The notes beneath the pieces are model-generated. The model was not told the origin of the DNA. It did not search any database and was given only the letters and a program-made list of their open reading frames with translations. A program made the position numbers and the translations under genes. Positions 1-7,453 of a stretch of DNA of 38,449 nt are shown here, one piece after another. Position 1 is the stretch's first letter; the number at the start of each line of letters is the position of its first letter. Origin of the DNA: Planctomycetaceae bacterium (GTDB lineage: Bacteria > Planctomycetota > Phycisphaerae > SM23-33); the NCBI GenBank assembly GCA_039680605.1, contig JBDKTA010000003.1:1-38449 (forward strand), read 5' to 3'.

Positions 1-46
1 CAAGGCATCTTGCGTCAATCCCCCCGTGGGTGAACCACCAACTGGA

Positions 47-124
47 GAGCCGGATGCGGGAGACCCGCCCGTCCGGTTCGGAGGGAGGGGGAACCGGTTA
101 ACAACCGGATCTCCCTACCCCTAT
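47..124 (+). mobile_element. 3' end of a group II intron (domains V and VI)
   Basis: Bases 47-79 fold as a domain V hairpin. The lower stem pairs GAGCCGGA (47-54) with TCCGGTTC (72-79), and the upper stem GCGG/CCGC is capped by a GAGA, GNRA-type loop. The AGC triad at 48-50 sits at the position of the catalytic triad of this family. Bases 80-124 can form domain VI, with GAGGGAG pairing with CTCCCT, an AACCGG/CCGGTT inner stem and an unpaired A near the 3' end. The likely splice boundary is after CCCCTAT at 124. The intron body and any reverse transcriptase lie outside the window to the left. No open frame in the first 46 bases can be assigned to it. Confidence 0.72.
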
Positions 125-125
125 A

Positions 126-147
126 CAAAAACTGGGAACTGGTTCCC
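126..147 (-). terminator. Rho-independent terminator of the oxidoreductase gene
   Basis: Read on the minus strand, GGGAAC-CA-GTTCCC (134-147) forms a perfect 6-bp stem followed by AGTTTTTG. It lies 24 bases beyond the stop codon of the oxidoreductase gene at 171 and directly against the presumed 3' splice boundary of the group II intron. Confidence 0.6.
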
Positions 148-170
148 GGTTCCCTGCTCCCGGTTCCCTC

Positions 171-1337
171 TTACTTGGCGATCATTCCGAATCGCTTCCA
201 GCTTTCGGCCACGTCGACGACCGTGCCGCTGGTGAGGGACTTGTCGATGGCCAGGCAGGTGACGGCGGCCTTGAGGGCCTCTTCCATCGAGACGACCGGC
301 GCCGCGCCTTCAAGCATGGTGGCGGCGAGCTCGGCGGCGAGGATCGCGTCGCCGCCGGCGTGTTCGCCGGCATTGTCGAAGGGGATGGTCTCGACAGGCG
401 CGCCCCAGGCGATGCGGCCGAGCTGCAGCGTGCCGGCCGTCGAGTCGGCGCGAATGGCGCCTTCGGTGCCGCAGATGTACATCCGCCGCTCGGGCAGGCC
501 CGAGTGCAGGTTCGTATGGAACGTCGCCCGCACGCGGTTGGCGTATTCGATGATCGCGACCTGGTTGTCGACGATGTCCTTATCGGTGCCGAAGCAGTCG
601 GCCGGCGGCTTGGCGTAGCCCATGACTTCCCACCAGTCGCCGTAGGGCTGCTTGCCGTCGGGCGCTGGGCCGATCCGCTGCACGTGCCAGGCGTTCTTGG
701 GCACGAAGTAGTCGCACCCGCCGAACGACGCCACGCGCGACGCCAGGGCACCGACATACCAGTTGACCAGGTCCACGTCGTGCGAGCATTTCTCCAGCAG
801 GTGCGTTCCGGCGTTGCGGCTGTGGCGGCGCCAGTCGGCGTGGATCCACCCACCATGCCCGAAGGGCAGCGTCTCGTTGAACTCCAGGCTGATCAGCTCA
901 CCGATGGCCCCGCCGTGGATGAGCTGGCGGATCTTGCGATACAGCGGCGAGTAGCGCAGCGTGTAGCCGATGACGAAGGTCTTGTCGGCAGCCAGCCACG
1001 CGTCGCGCATCGCCTGGCAGTCGTCGAGCGTGATAGCCAGGGGCTTCTCGCAGAAGACGTGCTTGTGCGCCTGGAAGGCCGCGATCACGTGCTGGGGGTG
1101 GAAGCAGTTCCACGACCCGACCATGACCCAATCGACCGCCGCGTCGGCGACGAGGTCGTGATAGTCCGCGTAGACGCGGGCGTTCTTTGCGAAGGTCTCC
1201 CGCGCGCGATCGACCGCTTTGCCGGAGGGGTCGCAGACGGCTGTGACCTCCAGCCCGCTGCGCCCGCCCAGTAGAGCGCCCATGACGTGCCGCATGCGTT
1301 CGCCGCAACCGATGATGCCGATGCCGATGGTGCTCAT
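171..1337 (-). CDS. Gfo/Idh/MocA family oxidoreductase
   Basis: A 388-residue NAD(P)-dependent dehydrogenase of the Gfo/Idh/MocA family, which acts on sugars, inositols and related cyclic compounds. The N-terminal Rossmann motif GIGIIGCGERM lies at residues 5-15. The family signature EKPLA is at 97-101, with the conserved lysine at 98. A GTHLLEKCSHDVDLVNW segment carries the usual catalytic-domain His-Asp pair. There is no signal peptide, so it is probably cytoplasmic. I chose the ATG at 1337, which has GAGG upstream and starts right at the Rossmann strand. A longer reading to 1430 would translate a low-complexity Ser-rich and CATCC repeat. The substrate cannot be told from sequence. Neighbours are an intron and NAD kinase, so there is no pathway context. 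Confidence 0.88.
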   Translation of the reverse strand: MSTIGIGIIGCGERMRHVMGALLGGRSGLEVTAVCDPSGKAVDRARETFAKNARVYADYHDLVADAAVDWVMVGSWNCFHPQHVIAAFQAHKHVFCEKPLAITLDDCQAMRDAWLAADKTFVIGYTLRYSPLYRKIRQLIHGGAIGELISLEFNETLPFGHGGWIHADWRRHSRNAGTHLLEKCSHDVDLVNWYVGALASRVASFGGCDYFVPKNAWHVQRIGPAPDGKQPYGDWWEVMGYAKPPADCFGTDKDIVDNQVAIIEYANRVRATFHTNLHSGLPERRMYICGTEGAIRADSTAGTLQLGRIAWGAPVETIPFDNAGEHAGGDAILAAELAATMLEGAAPVVSMEEALKAAVTCLAIDKSLTSGTVVDVAESWKRFGMIAK

Positions 1338-1400
1338 GATGCCTCTATAAGAAGAAAAACCGTTCGGGGCAACAACCGACGACGAGGACGAGGACGAAAA

Positions 1401-1440
1401 ATCCATCCATCCAATCATCCACCCATCCACCCATCCATCC
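1401..1440. repeat. CATCC simple-repeat tract
   Basis: Imperfect tandem ATCC/CATCC units between the oxidoreductase start and the end of the NAD kinase gene. Related tracts occur at 27089-27111 and in the hairpin at 34046-34116. Only one arm is present here. Confidence 0.7.
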
Positions 1441-1460
1441 GTTCTTCGTCACCGGGGATG

Positions 1461-1507
1461 CATGGGCGAGACGCCTGTGCCACTCACGGGCGAGACGCCT
1501 GTGCTAC
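1461..1507. repeat. Two tandem copies of a GGGCGAGACGCC intergenic repeat
   Basis: Two near-identical 23-base units at 1461-1483 and 1485-1507 share the core GGGCGAGACGCCTGTG. A third copy lies at 12704-12726. The right copy overlaps the stop codon of the NAD kinase gene (1504-1506), so it has become part of the 3' end of that gene. Confidence 0.7.
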
Positions 1508-2355
1508 TGGTGGGGGTCGGTTCCCCAGTCGAGCTTGTCGGTCAGGGTGCTGAAGAACGTCCGCTGCGGGTGGGTGACGATCCGTGCCGACACGTTGCTG
1601 CGGCGGATCTCCACGCGGCTGCCGGTGCAGAGCGGGCTGTTGATCTGCCCGTCGACGCTGACGGTCGTTCCCTGATTGACCGCCGTGGCGGTGATGCGGA
1701 TCGGCTCGGTGCTGGCCACCACGATCGGGCGCATCGACAGCGTGTGCGGCGCCACCGGCGTGATGGCGATGGCGTCGATGGTCGGCTCGAGGATCGGCCC
1801 GCCGGCTGACATGTTGTAGCCCGTCGAGCCCGTCGGCGTCGAGACGACCAGGCCGTCGCCATAGTATCGCACCACGTGTACGTCGCCCTGCGTGACGGTC
1901 AGCTCGATCATGCGGAAGGGGTGACCGCCCGAGACCGCGACGTCATTGGTCGCCAGCGACGTGAAAAGCGGCAGCGAGTCCCGGCAGGTCCCGTACACGC
2001 TGACGTCGAGCATCATGCGCTGCGAGATGGGCACCTGCCCCGACAGCGTCGCCTCCAGGTGCCGGCGAAGATCGTCGACGCTGAACTCGGCGAGGAATCC
2101 CAGCTTGCCGAAGTTGACGCCCAGCAGCGGCAGACCGCGCGGCGCCAGAGCGCGGGCGGCCGCCAGCAGCGTGCCGTCGCCGCCGAAGATCACGCACAGA
2201 CCGGCCTGGGGCAGATCGTCAGGCACCACGTCGCCGGAGTTCAGTTCGGCGACGATCTCGACGCGCTGCTTCAGCCAGGGACGCAGGGCATCGACCTTTT
2301 CTTTCAGGCCCGGTTTGAACGGGTTCATGAACGCGATGATCTGCGGAAGGCTCAT
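1504..2355 (-). CDS. nadK: NAD kinase
   Basis: A 283-residue NAD kinase, close to the usual bacterial length. It phosphorylates NAD to NADP in the cytoplasm. The ATP-binding GGDGT motif is at residues 58-62, followed by LLGVNFGKLGFLAEF. A TNDVAVS segment near residue 140 matches the family (L/T)ND motif, and the DGLVVSTPTGSTGYNMSAGG block carries the conserved substrate-binding stretch. The gene begins 9 bases after the stop of the upstream pyrophosphorylase gene, so the two are probably co-transcribed. The C-terminal codons and stop run into an intergenic repeat. Family assignment is secure. Confidence 0.95.
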   Translation of the reverse strand: MSLPQIIAFMNPFKPGLKEKVDALRPWLKQRVEIVAELNSGDVVPDDLPQAGLCVIFGGDGTLLAAARALAPRGLPLLGVNFGKLGFLAEFSVDDLRRHLEATLSGQVPISQRMMLDVSVYGTCRDSLPLFTSLATNDVAVSGGHPFRMIELTVTQGDVHVVRYYGDGLVVSTPTGSTGYNMSAGGPILEPTIDAIAITPVAPHTLSMRPIVVASTEPIRITATAVNQGTTVSVDGQINSPLCTGSRVEIRRSNVSARIVTHPQRTFFSTLTDKLDWGTDPHQ

Positions 2356-2364
2356 GAGGTCATC

Positions 2365-3813
2365 CTATCGCGGCGGGTCGCACAGGTACAGCCTCTGCCC
2401 CGGCGTTATCGTCAGGCCGGCTCCGACGCGCTGGGCCAGGGCCTCGGGACTGTCGGCGTACAGCGGCGAGATCTCGATCGCCGCGGCGACCTGTCCGTCG
2501 GCGTCGCGCGGGACGCTCACGCCGGCGGCCTCGAGCCACGCCGCCGCCCGCCGCACCTGGTCGTGCAGGCTGGTGGCGGGCGAGTCCAGGCCGGCGGCGT
2601 TCTTGATGGGGCTGAACTCCTCGCTACGGTCGGTTTCGAGAATCACCGTCTGGCGCGCCAGGGGCAGGGCGTCGAAAATGAACATCTCGAGCTTGACGGC
2701 GTTGGGGCGCTCGGGCTCGACGCGGCGGCCGCTCTCGTCCAGAAAGGGCACCTTCTTGTCCGCGCGGTGGAAGGGCAGCATCGTTCGCCCGCCGGCGGTC
2801 AGCCGCTCGACGAACGTGCGCGAGAAGGCGTGGATGGCGATGCTGCCGGCCCCGTAGAGCAGGCGCCCGTCGGGCGTGGTGGCGCGGGCCAGTTCGTCGG
2901 GCATGTCGGAATACTCGATCACGCTGACCTTGCCGTCGACGAGGCAGAAGTTGCCCACCTTCTCCATCGGATCGCGCTTGGGCAGGCTCTTGGCGCTGGC
3001 CTCGGCGCCGCGCAGGTGGTGCAGGCCCAGCAGCAGCGGGTCGATCACGCGCACCAGCGGATTGTCCACCTGGAAGTAACTGATCAACTCGATCCCGCGC
3101 CGCGCCATGTCGTCCAGCGCGCCGCTTTGGCGCAAGGCCGTCATCGCCCCGCCGTGACCGTTGGGGCTGGTCGCCAGGGCGTCGCGCTGCTCCAGCAGCA
3201 GCTTGCCCGCCGCCGGACCGCCGGGGCAGCCCAGGCTGATAGCGGGCATCGTGCCCTGAACCAGAAAGAACACATCGGCGCCATCGAGGCCGAAATGGTT
3301 CTGCTGGCGGAAGAACGCCCGAGTCGGCGCGTCGTTGAGCGGCGAGGTCATGATGTACCAGGGAATCGCCTTGCCGCTGCGCCGCGAGGCGGCCAGGATC
3401 TGCTCGGCGAACACCTGGAACAGCGGCTTGTTGGCCACGGGCGTGGCAGGCAGGCAGCCCTTGGGTCCGTCGAAGCCCAGGCGGGTTCCCTGCCCGCCGG
3501 CGACGACGAAGGCCGCCACCTTGCCCGCGTTGATGAGTTCCTGCCCGCGTTGGCGAGCAGTTTCGAGTTCGCCGGCGGTTTTGTCGTCGCGCGGCGAAAC
3601 GACCGTGGCGGGCTCGATCTTGCCCGCGACCTCGGCGGCGGGGCGCACCCGCACGTACTGGGCGATCAGGCGGTCGAGTTCGTCCAGGTCGATCTGCTCG
3701 ATCTGGCGCAGCAATGCCGATTGGCTTTCGGGCGGCAGATCCTTATAGAACTGCAGCACGTGCGACTGCCCATGCTGGGCCAGGGCGGCGGCGATGGCGT
3801 TGACGTCAGGCAT
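2365..3813 (-). CDS. UAP1-like UDP-N-acetylhexosamine / UDP-sugar pyrophosphorylase
   Basis: A 482-residue UDPGP-family nucleotidyltransferase that would make a UDP-sugar from UTP and a sugar 1-phosphate. The uridine-binding loop GGQGTRLG is at residues 106-113, followed by GPKG at 116-119. This is the arrangement of eukaryotic UDP-N-acetylglucosamine pyrophosphorylases (AGX/QRI1) rather than of bacterial GlmU or GalU. Later segments fit the same family: YFQVDNPLVRVIDP, VGNFCLVDGKVSVIEYSD and LEMFIFDALPLA. It is the first gene of a two-gene unit with NAD kinase. The exact substrate, GlcNAc-1-P or Glc-1-P, cannot be decided here. Confidence 0.85.
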   Translation of the reverse strand: MPDVNAIAAALAQHGQSHVLQFYKDLPPESQSALLRQIEQIDLDELDRLIAQYVRVRPAAEVAGKIEPATVVSPRDDKTAGELETARQRGQELINAGKVAAFVVAGGQGTRLGFDGPKGCLPATPVANKPLFQVFAEQILAASRRSGKAIPWYIMTSPLNDAPTRAFFRQQNHFGLDGADVFFLVQGTMPAISLGCPGGPAAGKLLLEQRDALATSPNGHGGAMTALRQSGALDDMARRGIELISYFQVDNPLVRVIDPLLLGLHHLRGAEASAKSLPKRDPMEKVGNFCLVDGKVSVIEYSDMPDELARATTPDGRLLYGAGSIAIHAFSRTFVERLTAGGRTMLPFHRADKKVPFLDESGRRVEPERPNAVKLEMFIFDALPLARQTVILETDRSEEFSPIKNAAGLDSPATSLHDQVRRAAAWLEAAGVSVPRDADGQVAAAIEISPLYADSPEALAQRVGAGLTITPGQRLYLCDPPR

Positions 3814-3851
3814 TTGAGGCGCTACTCCATCAGGCGTTCACGGGCACTGCA

Positions 3852-3880
3852 AAGGTATGGCCGCCGCAGGGCGATGTCAA
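3852..3880 (-). promoter_or_regulatory. Predicted sigma-70 promoter of the pyrophosphorylase-nadK unit
   Basis: On the minus strand a perfect -35 TTGACA (3875-3880) is separated by 17 bases from a weak -10 TACCTT (3852-3857). It would start transcription about 30 bases before the ATG at 3813. Confidence 0.45.
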
Positions 3881-3925
3881 TGCCCTCGTCATGCATGGAA
3901 GGTATTGACGGTATTGATTCCAGAC

Positions 3926-3976
3926 GTTAGCGGCGGGGCTTGCCCCGCGCGGTTTTTCGGGCGAGGGTAACTCGCC
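3926..3976. repeat. Hairpin repeat, GTTAGCGG family, with adjacent second hairpin
   Basis: GTTAGCGG, a 6-bp stem CGGGGC-TT-GCCCCG (3934-3947) and CGCGGTTTTTC (3948-3958) form a hairpin followed by a T-run. A second hairpin, GGCGAG/CTCGCC, follows at 3960-3976. The first unit recurs inverted, with the same stem, at 31507-31539 and with a different stem at 31567-31600. It looks like a terminator on the plus strand, but no plus-strand gene lies upstream. Confidence 0.7.
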
Positions 3977-4209
3977 GACGAGAAGTTGCTGTGATGAAAC
4001 GCAACCTGTCCAGCGTGCGGCGGAAGAAATTTTTCGTGGAGTCACAGAATATCTGAATCGGACAGCCGCCGATTGGTGAGACGCCCGGAAAGCTAACATG
4101 CATATTTAACGTTGTAACAAATGATTATGATGAAGTTTCGTCTGGCTGGGTTTTCCGGTTTTGACCACGCGGTACGGAACTGCCCGACGGAAAAAATATC
4201 GCGCCGTTG

Positions 4210-4239
4210 TTGACCTGTCGATGGTGGCGGGAGTATATT
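4210..4239 (+). promoter_or_regulatory. Possible distal promoter with about 350-base untranslated leader
   Basis: TTGACC (4210-4215), an 18-base spacer and TATATT (4234-4239). If used, transcription would begin near 4246 and run through the noncoding region and the palindrome at 4496-4513 before the pseudopilin start. It could equally drive a small RNA. Confidence 0.35.
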
Positions 4240-4495
4240 TAACATGGCAAAGGTGGCCGAGGTCAGCTATCTGCCCTTATATGTCGTATTTTTTCTGCCT
4301 TGTCCCACCTTTTCCACCGAACGATGTACCGGCTAAAGGAGCCGGGTCGGCGTGTATGCAGACGGCACGGGCCACTGTATGCAGGTCGGCCGATCCTATT
4401 CTCCCTTTGCGGCCATCGGTGGGCCAAAAAGTTGACATATGCGTAGCGATTAGTCGGATGCTCGGCCGTGGGGCCGGGCGTATGGCGAACAAACC

Positions 4496-4513
4496 AGGCC
4501 GCCTTGGCGGCCT
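4496..4513. repeat. Perfect 18-base palindrome
   Basis: AGGCCGCC-TT-GGCGGCCT, 8 bp of perfect stem with a two-base centre. It lies about 35 bases upstream of a TATAAA box. It could be an operator or an RNA hairpin. Confidence 0.5.
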
Positions 4514-4545
4514 AGTCGGTGCGGCTTCTGGCGAGAGATTGTCCT

Positions 4546-4551
4546 TATAAA
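4546..4551 (+). promoter_or_regulatory. Candidate -10 box of pseudopilin gene 1
   Basis: TATAAA about 45 bases before the ATG at 4598. No good -35 hexamer is seen 16-18 bases upstream, which would fit an activator-dependent promoter. Confidence 0.35.
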
Positions 4552-4597
4552 TACGTCATCGGCCAGAATCTCATCGGCGCATTATTGGAGCAGTACC

Positions 4598-5386
4598 ATG
4601 AAACGAAATGCGTTTACACTGGTTGAGCTGTTGGTGGTCATCGCGATCATCGCCGTGTTGGTGGCGATCCTGGTGCCCGTGATCGGCAACGCGTTGGCCG
4701 AGGCCCGCAAGACGGCCTGCCTGACCAACCTCAAGACCATCGGCGGAGCGTTCAGAGAGTATGCAACCAAGAACGGTGGACAGTTTGCCCGTGCCGCTGC
4801 CACTGGCGATTGCGGTGCGACGACCTACACGCAGGCCGCGACTGTCGATACGGTCTCGGTCACTCCGATGAACCAGGTCTGGAAGTTGATCGGCGCCGGC
4901 CTTGTCCCGGAAACCGCCTTCAAGTGCGGCGGCGACGGCAACTCGACAACCGGTTGGATTCAGCGGGTCGTTGCGCTGTCGACGGCCCCCTATGGTTGGG
5001 CCGACAAACGCAACTTCTCGTACGGCATTCAGTGCCCGTTTGACTCTGACGGCGCCGATACGAACAATGCCAACCCGGCTATCACCTATGATAGCGACAC
5101 CGCGACGCCGACGGCTCTGAAGCCCACTGGCGTGCTGATGGCCGACATGCTCACCCGTTCGGCGACCGCCGTGGTGACCAGTGCGGCTGGATACCAGAAC
5201 CACGGCAGTGGTCTGGCGTACCTGACGCAGGCCGGCAACGTGGTCTTCCACCAGCCCGCCACGCCGGATTCGGTGATCAACGGCGACGAGATCTATGCCA
5301 CCGCGGCAGCGACTCCCATTGTCGTGACCTCCGCGACCGTCACGCCGCCCGTCAGCAAAACCGACTGGGTGATTCTGGGCAACTGA
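4598..5386 (+). CDS. Type II secretion / type IV pilus-like pseudopilin
   Basis: A 262-residue protein with a class III (prepilin) signal. A short basic leader MKRNA is followed by [15 protein letters not shown], with the glutamate at mature position 5 required for pilin assembly. Cleavage is expected before Phe6 by prepilin peptidase. The first 30 residues form the membrane and assembly helix, and the rest would be extracytoplasmic. The middle contains NFSYGIQ, and the end has an [17 protein letters not shown] segment like the H-x-DG C-terminal region of planctomycete pseudopilins. GGAG lies 10 bases before the ATG. A strong terminator follows, so it is monocistronic. It is a paralogue of the next gene. 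No secretion machinery is in the window, so its partner apparatus is unknown. Confidence 0.85.
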   Translation: MKRNAFTLVELLVVIAIIAVLVAILVPVIGNALAEARKTACLTNLKTIGGAFREYATKNGGQFARAAATGDCGATTYTQAATVDTVSVTPMNQVWKLIGAGLVPETAFKCGGDGNSTTGWIQRVVALSTAPYGWADKRNFSYGIQCPFDSDGADTNNANPAITYDSDTATPTALKPTGVLMADMLTRSATAVVTSAAGYQNHGSGLAYLTQAGNVVFHQPATPDSVINGDEIYATAAATPIVVTSATVTPPVSKTDWVILGN

Positions 5387-5416
5387 TGCAGTGACATGCT
5401 GTAGTATCTGCTGATC

Positions 5417-5453
5417 AAAGGGCTGGGCGTACCACCGGGTCGCCCAGCCCTTT
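5417..5453 (+). terminator. Rho-independent terminator of pseudopilin gene 1
   Basis: A perfect 10-bp stem, GGGCTGGGCG (5420-5429) with CGCCCAGCCC (5441-5450), has an 11-base loop and is followed by TTT. AAA on the 5' side extends the pairing. It starts about 30 bases after the stop codon. Confidence 0.85.
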
Positions 5454-5461
5454 CCTGCATG

Positions 5462-5597
5462 CACCGCAGAGACCGCAGAGAAGCAAACAGCTCAAAACAG
5501 GGAATCTGCGGTCGCGGTGGCGCCGAGGCGGCGACAACCAATACGTCCACGCATGTTATCCGATGTATCTCTGCGGTCTCCGCGATCTCCGCGGTGA
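5462..5597. repeat. CGCAGAG-flanked inverted-repeat element
   Basis: The left arm CACCGCAGAGACCGCAGAG (5462-5480) is complementary to CTCTGCGGTCTCCGCG and following bases at 5570-5597, enclosing about 90 bases. It belongs to the same family as the elements at 14909-15283 and 26926-27160. A lone left arm lies at 7454-7482. Confidence 0.7.
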
Positions 5598-5643
5598 AGC
5601 GTCATGAACCCAAAGAAAAAACATGGTTGTGAGGGCGGCTGCG

Positions 5644-5652
5644 TGCGATAAT
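5644..5652 (+). promoter_or_regulatory. Extended -10 promoter of pseudopilin gene 2
   Basis: TGCGATAAT is an extended -10 (TGn followed by a five-of-six match to TATAAT), about 55 bases before the ATG at 5707. No clear -35 is seen, as is usual for extended -10 promoters. Confidence 0.4.
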
Positions 5653-5706
5653 ATGTTCAGGTAAAGCAAGCCTCCCACCCCCGAGCCCCCGCAAGGAGAG
5701 GTACCC

Positions 5707-6477
5707 ATGGCAAAACGCGCATTCACTCTTGTCGAACTGCTTGTGGTGATCGCCATCATTCTCGTGCTGGTGTCGATCCTGGTGCCCGTCATCGGCAGCA
5801 AGATCGCCCAGGCGCGCCTTACCGCGTGCATGACCAATATGTCGACCATCGCCAAAGCCATCGGCAGTTGGCAGGCCACCAGCAGCAAATCCCAGAATGG
5901 AAAGCTGGCCTTTCCGCTGGTGTTCACCGAGGGCAACCCCAACACCACCGCCACAGGCACCTCCAATGACATCGAAACGCTCGACAGCGCCAAGCCCAAC
6001 GCCATGCAGAACGTCTACCGACTCATCGCCGAGGAGTACGTGCCCGACATCGCCTTCCATTGCCCCTCCGACACCAACGGATGGGCCCCGCGCACCAGTT
6101 CCGACAAGTACGGATGGGTCAGCGCCGGCAACTTCTCGTACGGCATCCAGTGGCCTTACGCCTCCCAGGTGGCCGACACCGCGCCGCTGAACAAGGCGCC
6201 CATCGCCACCAATCTCGCGCCGGGCATGGTCATCATGGCCGACCGCAACCCGTTGACTGCCGCCGGCGTTGACAACGTCGACAATCGCAATCACAAGGAC
6301 GGCGTCGTGGTGATGACGGCCGACCGAAACGTCGACTTCAAGAAACATCCCAGCACCGCCAGCCCCTACACGATCGGGTTCAAGAGCGATAACATTTATA
6401 AGAACGCCGCCGGGACCGCCGGCGGCATTCCCCAGAACGCCACCGACACGAGCATTACGCCCTGTCCGGCACGGTAG
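5707..6477 (+). CDS. Type II secretion / type IV pilus-like pseudopilin (paralogue)
   Basis: A 256-residue pseudopilin. The leader MAKRA is followed by [20 protein letters not shown], with Glu at mature position 5. GGAGAGG lies 8 bases before the ATG. It resembles the gene at 4598 over its whole length: CxTNM/L after the helix, NFSYGIQ in the middle, a MADRNPL segment, then NHKDGVVVMTADRNVDF and a final DNIYKNAAG like DEIYATAA in the paralogue. The predicted product is anchored in the inner membrane before assembly. Its stop is only 3 bases before phoH, so the two may be translationally coupled, although the functional link is unclear. Function within a pseudopilus is inferred from the N-terminus only. 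Confidence 0.85.
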   Translation: MAKRAFTLVELLVVIAIILVLVSILVPVIGSKIAQARLTACMTNMSTIAKAIGSWQATSSKSQNGKLAFPLVFTEGNPNTTATGTSNDIETLDSAKPNAMQNVYRLIAEEYVPDIAFHCPSDTNGWAPRTSSDKYGWVSAGNFSYGIQWPYASQVADTAPLNKAPIATNLAPGMVIMADRNPLTAAGVDNVDNRNHKDGVVVMTADRNVDFKKHPSTASPYTIGFKSDNIYKNAAGTAGGIPQNATDTSITPCPAR

Positions 6478-6480
6478 CTT

Positions 6481-7416
6481 ATGGAACTGAACATCACCCT
6501 GGAGCAGCCCGAAAAACGCGCGGCGCTGTTTGGCCAGGCCGACCGGCACCTGAAGATGATCCGTGACGCCCTGGCCGTGCAGATCTTCGCCCGGGGCGGG
6601 CAAGTCACCATCACCGGGCGCAACCGCAACGTGTCCCGAGCGGCGGCCGTCATCGACGACCTTCAGCGCGCCCTGCGCGAGAACCGCCGCATCACCCCCG
6701 AGACCGTCGCCGACGTGCTGGTCAAGCTCGCCGGAAGCGTCGAGGAGATGTCCGGAAGCCTCGACGTCTGCGGCGAAAGCCAGATCATCAGCCCCAAGAC
6801 CCCCGGGCAGCGGCGATACATCGACGCCATGCAGGCCTGCGACCTGGTCTTCTGCACCGGTCCTGCCGGAACGGGCAAGACCTACCTGGCCGTGGCGTAC
6901 GCGGTGCATCTGCTCAAGCACGAAAAGGCCAAGCGCCTGATATTGGCCCGCCCGGCCGTCGAGGCCGGAGAGAAACTGGGCTTCCTGCCCGGCGACATGC
7001 AGGCCAAGGTCAACCCGTACCTGCGCCCGCTGTTCGACGCCCTGCACGACATGATGGCCTACGAGCAGATCCGCCGCTTCATGGCCAACGACATGATCGA
7101 GGTGATCCCGCTGGCTTTCATGCGCGGACGCACGCTCAACGACTCGGTGATCATTCTCGACGAGGCCCAGAACACCACCACCTCGCAGATGCTGATGTTC
7201 CTGACGCGAATGGGCAACGGGTCCAAGATGGTCGTCACCGGCGACGACAGCCAGATCGACCTGCCCCCCGAGGCCGGCAGCGGCCTGCTCGACGCCAAGC
7301 GCCGCCTCTCAGGCATCAAGGGCCTGGCATTTGTGGAACTGGACCGCGAGGACATCGTCCGCCACAAGCTGGTTCAGAACATCGTCGACGCCTATGGGCG
7401 AACCGAAACCCGCTGA
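6481..7416 (+). CDS. phoH: PhoH family ATPase
   Basis: A 311-residue PhoH/YbeZ-type P-loop protein. Residues 1-80 form the usual N-terminal domain (MELNITLEQPEKRAALFGQA onward). Walker A GPAGTGKT is at 127-134, ARPAVEAGEKLGFLPGD at 156-172, and Walker B VIILDEAQN at about 223-231, followed by the conserved VVTGDDSQIDLP. The family binds and hydrolyses ATP and is linked to RNA and ribosome metabolism, often beside ybeY. The start is 3 bases after the upstream stop and no clear ribosome site is seen, which suggests translational coupling. The next gene encodes a 7TM-HD protein, a common neighbour. YbeY itself is not in the window. Confidence 0.95.
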   Translation: MELNITLEQPEKRAALFGQADRHLKMIRDALAVQIFARGGQVTITGRNRNVSRAAAVIDDLQRALRENRRITPETVADVLVKLAGSVEEMSGSLDVCGESQIISPKTPGQRRYIDAMQACDLVFCTGPAGTGKTYLAVAYAVHLLKHEKAKRLILARPAVEAGEKLGFLPGDMQAKVNPYLRPLFDALHDMMAYEQIRRFMANDMIEVIPLAFMRGRTLNDSVIILDEAQNTTTSQMLMFLTRMGNGSKMVVTGDDSQIDLPPEAGSGLLDAKRRLSGIKGLAFVELDREDIVRHKLVQNIVDAYGRTETR

Positions 7417-7453
7417 TCCCGTGGCACAGGCTTTCCAGCCTGTGTCCACATAC

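Larger units (their letters stand above)
3977..4597. other. Long noncoding region upstream of the first pseudopilin gene
   Basis: About 620 bases without a convincing gene. Open frames here lack ribosome sites and family resemblance. It contains two possible plus-strand promoters, listed separately, and a perfect 18-base palindrome with core GGCCGCCTTGGCGGCC. The base composition is more AT-rich than in the surrounding genes. Confidence 0.6.

Noticed and set aside
1338-1430. N-terminal extension of the oxidoreductase (Ser-rich)
   Set aside because: It is translated from GGATG and GAC simple repeats, and the Rossmann motif begins right at the ATG at 1337.
3926-3958. Rho-independent terminator for a plus-strand gene
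   Set aside because: The hairpin and T-run fit, but no plus-strand gene precedes it and the same unit is dispersed elsewhere, so it is treated as a repeat.
4161-4550. 129-residue plus-strand open frame
   Set aside because: No ribosome site, no recognisable domain, spans a palindrome and promoter-like boxes; composition unlike the real genes.
5462-5597. Possible CRISPR array from the repeated CGCAGAG units
   Set aside because: Units are short, irregular and complementary to each other, with no regular spacers.
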